Shown in pieces: positions 8,801-15,004 of a DNA stretch of 25,324 nt (positions are counted from its first letter, which is position 1; every line of letters starts with the position of its first letter). Source of the DNA: Thermoguttaceae bacterium (lineage in GTDB: Bacteria; Planctomycetota; Planctomycetia; Pirellulales; Thermoguttaceae); assembly GCA_017454585.1 (NCBI GenBank), contig JAFTCU010000243.1:1-25324 (forward strand), read 5' to 3'. The notes under the pieces are model-generated. The model was not told the DNA's origin. It did not search any database and was given only the letters and a program-made list of their open reading frames with translations. The position numbers and the translations under genes are program-made.

Positions 8801-8882
8801 CATCGGCGTGAGTCGTGAAAAGGGCGATTCCCACGAAAACCAGCAGGAAAGTGAAACTCAAAAGGCAGCTTGGACGTTTCAT
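5859..8882 (-). CDS. Large autotransporter-like beta-repeat surface protein with PEP-CTERM tail
   Basis: 1007 residues: signal peptide (1-29), a long Gly/Asn/Thr-rich region predicted as beta-helix, and a PEP-CTERM sorting tail. Internal repeats are clear. The motif RSG(D/E)VTxxN, followed by a VIFDG-like strand, recurs near residues 258, 549 and 810. The pair GTGW..(T)SEYRGALRFAG and GTGWGATERFGAIRFAG recurs near 411 and 675. The repeat unit is thus about 260-290 residues. The tail has Pro-Glu-Pro at 981-983, a hydrophobic helix (about 985-999) and terminal RRAR, as expected for exosortase processing. Such proteins are exported and then anchored or released at the cell surface; an adhesive or glycan-binding role is inference. 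There is no autotransporter beta-barrel, so the name refers only to the passenger-like repeats. The gene follows the DUF1559 gene after 77 bases and has no clear Shine-Dalgarno. Confidence 0.88.
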   Translation of the reverse strand: MKRPSCLLSFTFLLVFVGIALFTTHADARGVQIYDGTSQRPASPDGGNFVNGDDVVIKNDTNCAWLYLSTDTASPAFWSNNVSIFGTGFNSEQGGALRVGQGATTNANPMILTGDVTFLGNATIGVQTKTPSAQGIITGQLKLAADAPADTEFLYRGRYAATASGNDVTGILILTGDSTSFTAPIHVGSGTLQLGYINTVTAKGWEWVDDGAGGETYQQNNSKQFVFDGSTGSIASPTINLTSVFDVNNDLPTLKFQRSGEVTVNNAITGNGKVVFDGTATYKLGETGSFDAGLNSVTVNKGATLVNNRHFATTNTWDFDHAVSGDGFYQVGYSDQNDILSANTRTTLYNNDVNPRPISNFTGVYVFSDGYRYNLTSDWNTASKGYSLGATDFGQIWVQGTAKYTGDMYLKGTGWSTSEYRGALRFAGNYGDASGLPAVTNMAATYGNIYLMGDTRVTLHADRATVALIASDVKNYGDGDYTLEVANSYNGSTLYFTGTSEVNLNLADATTFHVGHQGTLNGVAYNGTQGSLGTGSVTVGSSAKLRFMRSGDVTLNNEITNSGRIIFDGGGNYTTNAALSGGTVEIADGAKLTTKKAFSATTTGAGTIQINNPNTGSANFPGFSQNNFTGTLLIGSEYRWDPGTNTAYDIGAADNGQLWLLNLADYKQANVYIAGTGWGATERFGAIRFAGGNSNATSMVNITGTTHLLDDASVGARHGDTGVYGMISGNIDGGNYTLTIDSTGKNANSPTGTVILTGTNTYGETKVNAKDTLVIGWIGIVNGKEYDGSTGTLGTGDVTVAQNAKLKFNRSGDVTISNALDGTGSVIFDGTASYTVDPNKLGSTLGSIQVGQNSTLVLAGEISDDVSKRITVADASNPIQVSGSTINVTLSDESTTAPGLTFENDLNFTGSNTINMAFADGFTPMEGETYFLFSGTDNTMNNLDLSSFQTISPELPASMSWFYSIESLGNGMVLAASLGVPEPATWIMLAFGTFFMLLRGVHVRRAR

Positions 8883-8959
8883 GATTCGTTGATTATAAAA
8901 AGGATGCGGTTATGGAGCCGCTGACTTGAAATTCGTTAAAATTCGCTAAAAAAGGTGGA

Positions 8960-9985
8960 TCACTCGAAGGTGACCTGGACGTTGCTCCCGTTATACATGC
9001 CGCCGTCGCGCCGGTTGGCAAGGCAGTAATGGACCTCAAACGAGATCGAATAGGAAATTTTGTGAACGCTTGCATCGCCGAAAACCATATTCGTCGAGCC
9101 GGCGTGGACGCTTCCAAAGGCCAGGTGGCGCTGGTATCCCGCACGGTCCTGGTAAATCAGATTGTTGCTTTGGCCGGCAATCGCGCCGCGGTAATTGTCG
9201 TTTCCGTGGCCGGCGTAGCCCGATTCATTGTCGGAGCCTTCCGAGCCGTCTTCGTAGCAGTTGGCGTTCATGCACTTTTCGCCGATGAGGTACGTGTTGG
9301 ACATGCCGTCGCGGATCTCACCGTCCGTTACGGCACTCAGAGCGAAAATGAGCCCGGAGAAGAACTGCGAGGTGGAGGAGTTTTCGTTACGGACCGCGGT
9401 GTTGGTGACGGTCGTGACGTCCCCCTGGCTGAAGTAGTGGTCGTTATTGGTGTTTTTGATCTCGGTTCCCATGCAGGCGGCGTAGTCGCTCTTGACGGTT
9501 TCCGTAACGGAGAGGGAACTCCCCTTTTTCGTCAGCGGGGCGCTCCCCTTGTGCGGGTAAACCTTGGGAGCGCGGCGTGACGGGCAGTACATGAAACTCA
9601 GCGGGGTCGCCAGACGGGTCTGGAGGGCAGTGCCATTGTCCGAGTCTCCGCTGCCGAGCTGGAAGAGGGCGTTTTGCTCCATGAACGGGAGCATGCTGTA
9701 CGTCCAGCCGCCGGGCTGATTCATTCCCAGGCCGTTTTCCGCAACGCCGGGATTTTTGTAGTTCCAGCCGCCGCTTGTGAAACACTTCATGGTGGAAAGA
9801 TGGTTTTGCGCCCCCAGACCGTACTGCTTCAGATTGTTGGAACACTGCATATTGCGCGCCGCTTCACGAGCCTGCTGGACCGCCGGAAGCAAAAGTCCGA
9901 CCAGCATCCCAATGATCGCGATGACGACCAGAAGCTCGACCAGTGTAAACCCCCGCCGGGTGTTGTGTGTTGGAACTCGGAACAT
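8960..9985 (-). CDS. DUF1559 family prepilin-like secreted protein
   Basis: 341 residues beginning with a type IV prepilin/pseudopilin leader: [17 protein letters not shown], with predicted cleavage after Gly12 and Glu at position 5 of the mature protein (Glu17). The body matches DUF1559, a family greatly expanded in Planctomycetota, including [24 protein letters not shown] (in part) after the helix and the C-terminal H-x9-D box. Here the box reads [12 protein letters not shown], so the usual Gly after Asp is Ala. Function of the family is poorly known; a type II secretion-like pseudopilin or surface role is likely. A longer reading from TTG at 10000 is possible, but ATG 9985 is preferred because GGGGAGGT lies five bases before it and would otherwise be inside the gene. 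A perfect promoter lies at 10022-10049. Confidence 0.92.
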   Translation of the reverse strand: MFRVPTHNTRRGFTLVELLVVIAIIGMLVGLLLPAVQQAREAARNMQCSNNLKQYGLGAQNHLSTMKCFTSGGWNYKNPGVAENGLGMNQPGGWTYSMLPFMEQNALFQLGSGDSDNGTALQTRLATPLSFMYCPSRRAPKVYPHKGSAPLTKKGSSLSVTETVKSDYAACMGTEIKNTNNDHYFSQGDVTTVTNTAVRNENSSTSQFFSGLIFALSAVTDGEIRDGMSNTYLIGEKCMNANCYEDGSEGSDNESGYAGHGNDNYRGAIAGQSNNLIYQDRAGYQRHLAFGSVHAGSTNMVFGDASVHKISYSISFEVHYCLANRRDGGMYNGSNVQVTFE

Positions 9986-10021
9986 ACGAAACCTCCCCAA
10001 ATCTAAAATATCATTTACTTT

Positions 10022-10049
10022 ATTATACGTGAGTGAGGCCGTTTGTCAA
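10022..10049 (-). promoter_or_regulatory. Perfect sigma70-type promoter of the DUF1559 gene
   Basis: On the minus strand TTGACA (10049-10044) and TATAAT (10027-10022) are separated by exactly 16 bases. Start of transcription is expected near 10015, giving a leader of about 30 bases that contains GGGGAGGT. Upstream of the -35 box lies a 60-base A/T-rich tract (10050-10110) that resembles an UP element and is shared in part with the promoters at 19442-19469 and 21884-21911. Confidence 0.85.
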
Positions 10050-10110
10050 CGAAATTTTTCCGTAAAAAAGAAATTTTAAGAAAAAAAAGAGGAAAATTAA
10101 GAAAAATTTA

Positions 10111-10469
10111 ATGGCCCCCTCGTTGAGGGGGCTGGTTCGCGAAGCGAGACTGGGGGAGTTGGTGACCGTGCCGATCAACTTCCCCCGGCACTCCGTGCCA
10201 CCCCCCACATGGAGGGAGGCTTTAAACGACGCTGGAAGCGTCGTCAAAGATTCGGAGGGCCGGCGTCCCGCCGGTCAAGATAATAAAGATTTACCATCAT
10301 CCCGCTTAGACTCCATATCAGCAAGAAATCGCAGACCGAAAAAGGCCTCGCTTTATCCGCGGGGCCTTATTCGGACGAGCTTTTTACAGGATTGGGCGCT
10401 TTATGCGTGGATGAGGGAGCGCTCGGCTTGCGCCGAACTTGACCGGCGAGGACGCCGGCCCTCCGGATT
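10111..10469. repeat. Intergenic mosaic of short hairpins with GGA/TCC loops and an inverted 26/27-base pair
   Basis: No gene is seen here. The stretch holds a series of stem-loops: GCCCCCTC-GTT-GAGGGGGC (10114-10132), GGGGGAGTTG with CAACTTCCCCC (10152-10186), GGCAC-TCC-GTGCC (10187-10199), ACGACGCT-GGA-AGCGTCGT (10226-10244), CCGGCG-TCC-CGCCGG (10260-10274), TCGGC-TTGC-GCCGA (10423-10436) and CCGGCG-AGGA-CGCCGG (10443-10458). The segment 10253-10278 recurs in inverted orientation at 10439-10465 with one extra base, and the minus-strand terminator lies between the two copies. This looks like a dispersed intergenic palindromic repeat (REP/BIME-like); mobility is not shown. Confidence 0.7.
10339..10368 (-). 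terminator. Rho-independent terminator after the heparinase-type gene
   Basis: GCGGGGCCTT (10359-10368) and AAGGCCTCGC (10342-10351) pair over 10 bp with one G-U pair and a 7-base loop. Read on the minus strand the stem ends in a run of five T (10343-10339). It lies about 100 bases past the stop of the lyase gene and would end the transcript of the glycan-degrading gene group before the DUF1559 promoter. Confidence 0.75.
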
Positions 10470-12470
10470 TTACGGTCTATACGTCACCGTGACCGTCGCC
10501 TCTTTCACCTCGGCGTTGAGGACGATCCCCAGCCGGCGGGCGATTTTGTTCACGGCAAAGTCCGCTTCGTACGTTCCCTCGGTCAGCGTCCAGTCGTTCG
10601 AGGGTTTTCCATCGACTGTGACTTCGATTTCCGCGCGGACGGCGTCGTCACCCTCACCGAAGATCACGGCATTCCCTTCACGCTTCCAGCTCTCGATCGT
10701 GACCAGCGCGGTCTCGAACTTCTGCGGCGAGGTGAATTTCACCGCGTCCTTGACCACGAACTGTGCCTTGTCGCGGGAATACACGAATTCTCGCGTCAGC
10801 GTCTCGACTTCCGGAAGGTCGTAAGCCGCCGCGATGTCGATTTTGAGCGACTCGGTTTCTGGCGTCGAGGTGACGTCCAAAACCGTGGCTTTGTACTTCG
10901 CGCCGGATTTCTGGAGCTTGCCCGCCACGACCGGGACGTTGTGCCCCCACGAGTTCAAAACGTCGCTGACGTAGCGGTCACGGCTGAACGTCCGGCGAGT
11001 GTAAACCTCACCGCCCAGGTCCAAGGCCGGGAAGGTCCGGTGGTAAACCACGACGTACGAGCCCACGTCGTTGTGGTTGTGCGCCTCGCCGTTCGAGCCG
11101 CCCTTCATCGCGCAGGCGAAGCCGTCGAGGGCCTTCACCGAGGCCGCGGTTTCTTTCGCGTTCTGGAGGTTCGCAAGCGTCGCTTTCCAGCCCTCGGGCC
11201 GGTAGATCATGATCCCGGCCGAGTCGAACCACGTGCGGTTTCCGATGGCGGGGGTACCGCCGCCGACGGTCGCCATGCCGCGTTCACCAGCAGCGGGGAG
11301 CGGTGGCAGATTCGTGCCGAAAATCCCGAAATCATTCAGATTGTGAGTGAAGACCGGGAGCGCGTAGTCGTAGCCGTCCAGGTGGAAGCCGTAGTACCGG
11401 TTCAGGAACGCGAGGAGGTAGGGGCTCGGGCTCGCGTTCATCCCGCAGTCGGCGAAACTCGGCGCGATGCCGGGCAGGATCGAGATCGTGAAGCCGTAAA
11501 TGGCGACCGTGCGGAGCTTTTCCTGGTTCAGGATCTGGATTTTGCCGCTCGTCGCGCGGCGGACCGTCTCGGAGAGCCGAATGTGGTTTCCAAAGCCGTA
11601 GCACCAGTAACCCACGCCTTCGGTGCAGTAGCCGTCTGCCGTGTAGCCTTCGTTCGAGTTCTGGATGAACTTTTCCGCGGCAGCGAGGAACCACGCGCGT
11701 TCTTCTTTTGACTCAATGCCGGTCAATGCCGCGCCGGTGACTCCAGCCAGGCAGACCGCGTTCCAGTTGTTGACGTTGCGGACCCACCAGAATTTCGGCT
11801 GGCCGGTATTGATGTGCTGGCGGAACGGCACGAAGCAGCGGTCCTCAAGCTGGGCTTTCAGTTCCGCGCGGACCTCCGGCGAGAGTTTGTCGCCCAGAAT
11901 GGACCCGACCGTGGCGAGGTGCCACGCGGTCGCGCTGGAAGCCAGGTCGATGATCGTTTCCTTGCCGTAGAAGTCGTTCAGGCTGGAATCGTGGGCCGGG
12001 AGCGTCCAGCTTTTGTCGGCGAAATAGGCTCGCAGGTGCTCCTCGATGCGCGGGATGAAGCGGCCTTTATTCTCGTAGCACTCGGCCAGAACGAGCCGGC
12101 CAAGCGGTGCGTTGCGTTTACCCAAGGCGTTCTGGTAGTGCGAGCGGTTCCCGTTCTGGCTGAACTCGAGGTAAAGCTCGTCGGGAATCTGCATGACAGG
12201 CGATTGCAGTTCCTTCTCGGCCTGACGGACGAGATTGGGACCTTGGGCCGCCATCACGCCGCCTTCCCAGAAGGCGCGGTCCTCAATGCCGGGCAGAACG
12301 CAGAAATGGTCCGAAAGCATCGGAGCGAGTTCCTTCGCGCGGGCCGTCAGTTCTGCGTCCAGTTCCGGCCCGGACGCCATATTGGACGGAGACCCCACGG
12401 CGGTCAGAACGAAAGAAAGGGTAAAAATCAAACCCAGAGAAAGTTTTGTGTAAAGTTTCATTTTAATCAT
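10470..12470 (-). CDS. Secreted heparinase II/III-type polysaccharide lyase
   Basis: 666 residues: signal peptide (about 1-27), an N-terminal alpha/alpha-toroid domain (about 35-380) and a C-terminal beta-sandwich of the heparinase II/III type (about 400-650). Characteristic segments are NNWNAVCLAG (about 234-243), with Tyr/His-rich GYWCYGFGNH further on (about 287-296), and the signature GEAHNHNDVGSY (about 461-472), in which the His-Asn-His-Asn group sits at the lyase active site. Members cleave uronic-acid-containing polysaccharides (heparin/heparan, alginate or related) by beta-elimination. The substrate here is not decidable from sequence; PL12, PL15, PL17 and PL21 are all candidate relatives. 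Starts at 12470 (ATG), 12461 (ATG) and 12473 (TTG) are all possible; none has a Shine-Dalgarno. It follows the GH123-like gene after 67 bases that contain a hairpin. Confidence 0.87.
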   Translation of the reverse strand: MIKMKLYTKLSLGLIFTLSFVLTAVGSPSNMASGPELDAELTARAKELAPMLSDHFCVLPGIEDRAFWEGGVMAAQGPNLVRQAEKELQSPVMQIPDELYLEFSQNGNRSHYQNALGKRNAPLGRLVLAECYENKGRFIPRIEEHLRAYFADKSWTLPAHDSSLNDFYGKETIIDLASSATAWHLATVGSILGDKLSPEVRAELKAQLEDRCFVPFRQHINTGQPKFWWVRNVNNWNAVCLAGVTGAALTGIESKEERAWFLAAAEKFIQNSNEGYTADGYCTEGVGYWCYGFGNHIRLSETVRRATSGKIQILNQEKLRTVAIYGFTISILPGIAPSFADCGMNASPSPYLLAFLNRYYGFHLDGYDYALPVFTHNLNDFGIFGTNLPPLPAAGERGMATVGGGTPAIGNRTWFDSAGIMIYRPEGWKATLANLQNAKETAASVKALDGFACAMKGGSNGEAHNHNDVGSYVVVYHRTFPALDLGGEVYTRRTFSRDRYVSDVLNSWGHNVPVVAGKLQKSGAKYKATVLDVTSTPETESLKIDIAAAYDLPEVETLTREFVYSRDKAQFVVKDAVKFTSPQKFETALVTIESWKREGNAVIFGEGDDAVRAEIEVTVDGKPSNDWTLTEGTYEADFAVNKIARRLGIVLNAEVKEATVTVTYRP

Positions 12471-12498
12471 CAATGAATGGGGAAAGGTGGGGAGTAAA

Positions 12499-12524
12499 GG
12501 GAGGAACGCGGGCGCATTCCTCCC
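12499..12524 (-). terminator. Intercistronic stem-loop between GH123-like and heparinase-type genes
   Basis: GGGAGGAA (12499-12506) and TTCCTCCC (12517-12524) form a perfect 8-bp stem with a 10-base GC-rich loop. On the minus strand it follows the stop of the GH123-like gene by 14 bases and is followed by only TTTA, so it may be a weak terminator, attenuator or processing/stabilising element. It means the three glycan genes need not be expressed equally. Confidence 0.45.
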
Positions 12525-12537
12525 GGAGAGTTAAAAC

Positions 12538-14964
12538 TTAAAGCGACCAAATGAACGAAATGTCGTCGAAGTAGATCTTGATCACGTCGCCGTTTTCGTG
12601 GTTCGATTCGGAAATCGTCAGACGGACAGTACGCGGGATCCCGCCTTCTTTCGGCATGCCCTCGTAGCCGGCGTTTTCAAGCGGGACGTAGATCGTGTGC
12701 CACTCGCCCTGCTTCAACTCGGCCGGGCAGTTGAAGGCGTAAGACCCCGGCTGAATTCCAACGTGGATCGGAGTTTTGTCGGGGTTTTTCGTCCGGTTCG
12801 ATTCGATGAACAAACGCAGGCGCATCCCCTTCACCGTGACGGGTTTGCCGCCGTTTTCGGCTTCCAGGTTTTTCCAGACTCCATCGGAAATGGACCCGCC
12901 CAGCGCAGGCCAGCCGGCCGGGTACATGTCTTTGTTTCCTGTGCCGTCGTGCGTTTTGTCGATCGTGATGGTCAAAAGCGCGAGTTTATCCGACTTCGCA
13001 CCCGCGGGACGGTCGGCTCCCTCCACGACTTTGACTTCCGCTTCCTCCTCGGAACGGCCGCAGTTTTCCGGCGGGATCGGGGCGGTGCGAAGTGTGCCGT
13101 CCGCTTCCGCTTTCTTGCAGGCGGTCTGGAACGGATCTTCGTACGGGATCACGCGCGGCTCGATGATGACCGACGGCGCGACCGCGTTCGGGTTCACCGG
13201 CGGGTACTCGTAAAGCGCCACGATCTGCTTCGCCATCCGTTCACGGTATTCGTCAAAGCGAGGCGAATCCCAGAGGTCGCGGTTCAGGTACTTTTCCTTC
13301 ACGAGGATGGAGTCCCAAATTTCCTGGAGCAGGTCACGGGACTTCTTGATCTCGGCGTTCAGTTTCTCGTTCTGCGAGCCTTCACGCTGAACGATCGCGT
13401 TTTCCAGAGTGTACAGGTAGCGCAGGTCGTAGATCCCTTCGCGGAAGCATTCCCAGTACGTTCCCATGATCATTTCGCCGGTTTCGGGGTGGAAAATGTT
13501 CGCGCCGCCGGAGCTCTCAAGGTTGAAATGGTCGGGGTTCCGGTTGCGCCAGATCCACGGGAGCAGGAAGTCGAAGCCGCTGCGCCACATTCCGAAGCCG
13601 TACGTCATACGGCCGCCCTTGCACATGATCACCATGTCCTTGCGCTCGTATGAGTTATGGTTCGGGTAACACCAGTATTCCTGCTTGTGCCGCGTCTGGA
13701 TCTCGTCGTAAAGCGGCAAATAGACCTGGCTCGCGAAAATGTCGATGCAGGAATCGTAGTCGGGGAAGGCCGGGTTCATCGGTTCCATCGTCGTGTAGGT
13801 GGTCAGACCCGCGTCGTGGAACGCTTTGTAAACGCCGGTTCCGAATTCGGTGGAGTCCGGGGCGATCTCATCCAATGGGCCGAAAACCATCTTGGGCGTG
13901 CCTTCCGGCAGGGCGTCCACTTTTTTCTTCAGCTTTTGGCATAGGTCGGCAAGGTACGGCCAAAATTCCGGGCGCGGCATTTGCTCGACGTGAATGTGCT
14001 TCCCGAATTTGCCGCCGAATTTGGAGGACGCGAGCCACGTTGCGCCGCTCCCAATGACCGGAATGGGTCCTTCCATCCCGTTTTTCTTCATCAGGCCGAG
14101 CCAGAAATCCAGTTCCGGGAAGATGAACGGATCGTCGTCGTTTCCGGAGTAATTCACGACATAGACCGGGCTGCGGGTGAAACCGTAGTCGCGCATCGTG
14201 GCGAACTCGCGTTCCATCGCTTCTTTATCCGACGTCCCGTCCGCTTTTCTCGGAGCGTAGTAGTACGCGCCGTAGTGTTTTTTCGGGTCTTTCAGAAGGT
14301 CGAAGCCGAGGACCTTCAGCTCGACCGGGACGTTCACGGATTTGCCCGAATCATCGACCGAAACGGTCACGTTCCCGGCGTAAACGCCCGGTTTTGTCCC
14401 CTTCGGGACTTTGAACGTGATGAAGTACCGCTGAGGTTCGAGCGCCGGAGCGTCCGTGACCGTCACGTCCTGCATGTATTCGGGCAGAACGCGGTACTGC
14501 TTCGTCTTTGAGGAGTACTGCGGGTAGCGAATGTCGCGGTACGTCACCAGGCGGATTTGAATGTTTTCTGGCGGAAAGATCGCGGCGGGATCGTTCTGCA
14601 GTGCGAATTTCCCGGCGTTGACGCGCAGACCCTTGAGGTCCTGAAGCGGGTAAACCGCGAAATTCAGCGTCTGGAACTGGTCACCAGCGGCGAAAAACGC
14701 CAGCTTCTCGAAACGTTCATCCGCGCCAGGGCGGGATTCCGGGTACACGGCATCGACCAGCGGACGAGTGAAAAGAGCAAATCCCTGCGCCTTTTCGGTG
14801 TCGGTCGGGACGAATTCGGGGCGCCATTCCTGGAACGGGATGCGCGTCCAGTCCTCCGGGGCGGAGTCGGACGGCGGAACCGCCCGGCGCTCCTGGGCGA
14901 ATGCGCTCACGGCACAAAACGCGAGCAAAAAAGTCAGAATTCTGAGTGATTTCAGGTGGGTCAT
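12538..14964 (-). CDS. Secreted GH123/DUF4091-type glycoside hydrolase with C-terminal beta-sandwich
   Basis: 808 residues: signal peptide (1-23), an N-terminal beta-sandwich (about 40-220), a TIM-barrel DUF4091/GH123-like domain (about 230-600) and a C-terminal jelly-roll resembling a carbohydrate-binding module (about 660-808). The adjacent Asp365-Glu366 in FGPLDEIAP matches the Asp-Glu pair that GH123 enzymes use for substrate-assisted hydrolysis of beta-N-acetylgalactosaminides. The WECFREGIYDLRYLYTLE segment (504-521) is typical of DUF4091. Substrate is inferred from the family; many DUF4091 proteins are uncharacterised. AAGGA six bases before the ATG at 14964 supports the start. It lies 40 bases after the GH-A gene and upstream of the heparinase-type gene, consistent with an operon for an acetyl-amino-sugar-containing polymer. 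Confidence 0.85.
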   Translation of the reverse strand: MTHLKSLRILTFLLAFCAVSAFAQERRAVPPSDSAPEDWTRIPFQEWRPEFVPTDTEKAQGFALFTRPLVDAVYPESRPGADERFEKLAFFAAGDQFQTLNFAVYPLQDLKGLRVNAGKFALQNDPAAIFPPENIQIRLVTYRDIRYPQYSSKTKQYRVLPEYMQDVTVTDAPALEPQRYFITFKVPKGTKPGVYAGNVTVSVDDSGKSVNVPVELKVLGFDLLKDPKKHYGAYYYAPRKADGTSDKEAMEREFATMRDYGFTRSPVYVVNYSGNDDDPFIFPELDFWLGLMKKNGMEGPIPVIGSGATWLASSKFGGKFGKHIHVEQMPRPEFWPYLADLCQKLKKKVDALPEGTPKMVFGPLDEIAPDSTEFGTGVYKAFHDAGLTTYTTMEPMNPAFPDYDSCIDIFASQVYLPLYDEIQTRHKQEYWCYPNHNSYERKDMVIMCKGGRMTYGFGMWRSGFDFLLPWIWRNRNPDHFNLESSGGANIFHPETGEMIMGTYWECFREGIYDLRYLYTLENAIVQREGSQNEKLNAEIKKSRDLLQEIWDSILVKEKYLNRDLWDSPRFDEYRERMAKQIVALYEYPPVNPNAVAPSVIIEPRVIPYEDPFQTACKKAEADGTLRTAPIPPENCGRSEEEAEVKVVEGADRPAGAKSDKLALLTITIDKTHDGTGNKDMYPAGWPALGGSISDGVWKNLEAENGGKPVTVKGMRLRLFIESNRTKNPDKTPIHVGIQPGSYAFNCPAELKQGEWHTIYVPLENAGYEGMPKEGGIPRTVRLTISESNHENGDVIKIYFDDISFIWSL

Positions 14965-15004
14965 GGGAAGTCCTTTTCCTAAAAAAGATGAAAGGGGGAA
15001 ACAA

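Noticed and set aside
8892..8897. TATAAT on - just before the repeat-protein gene
   Set aside because: It lies only nine bases before the ATG and has no -35 hexamer at a usable distance.
10270..10470. tRNA or small RNA gene between the lyase gene and the DUF1559 gene
   Set aside because: No cloverleaf or CCA-type acceptor stem can be drawn; the structure is explained by the terminator and the short hairpins.
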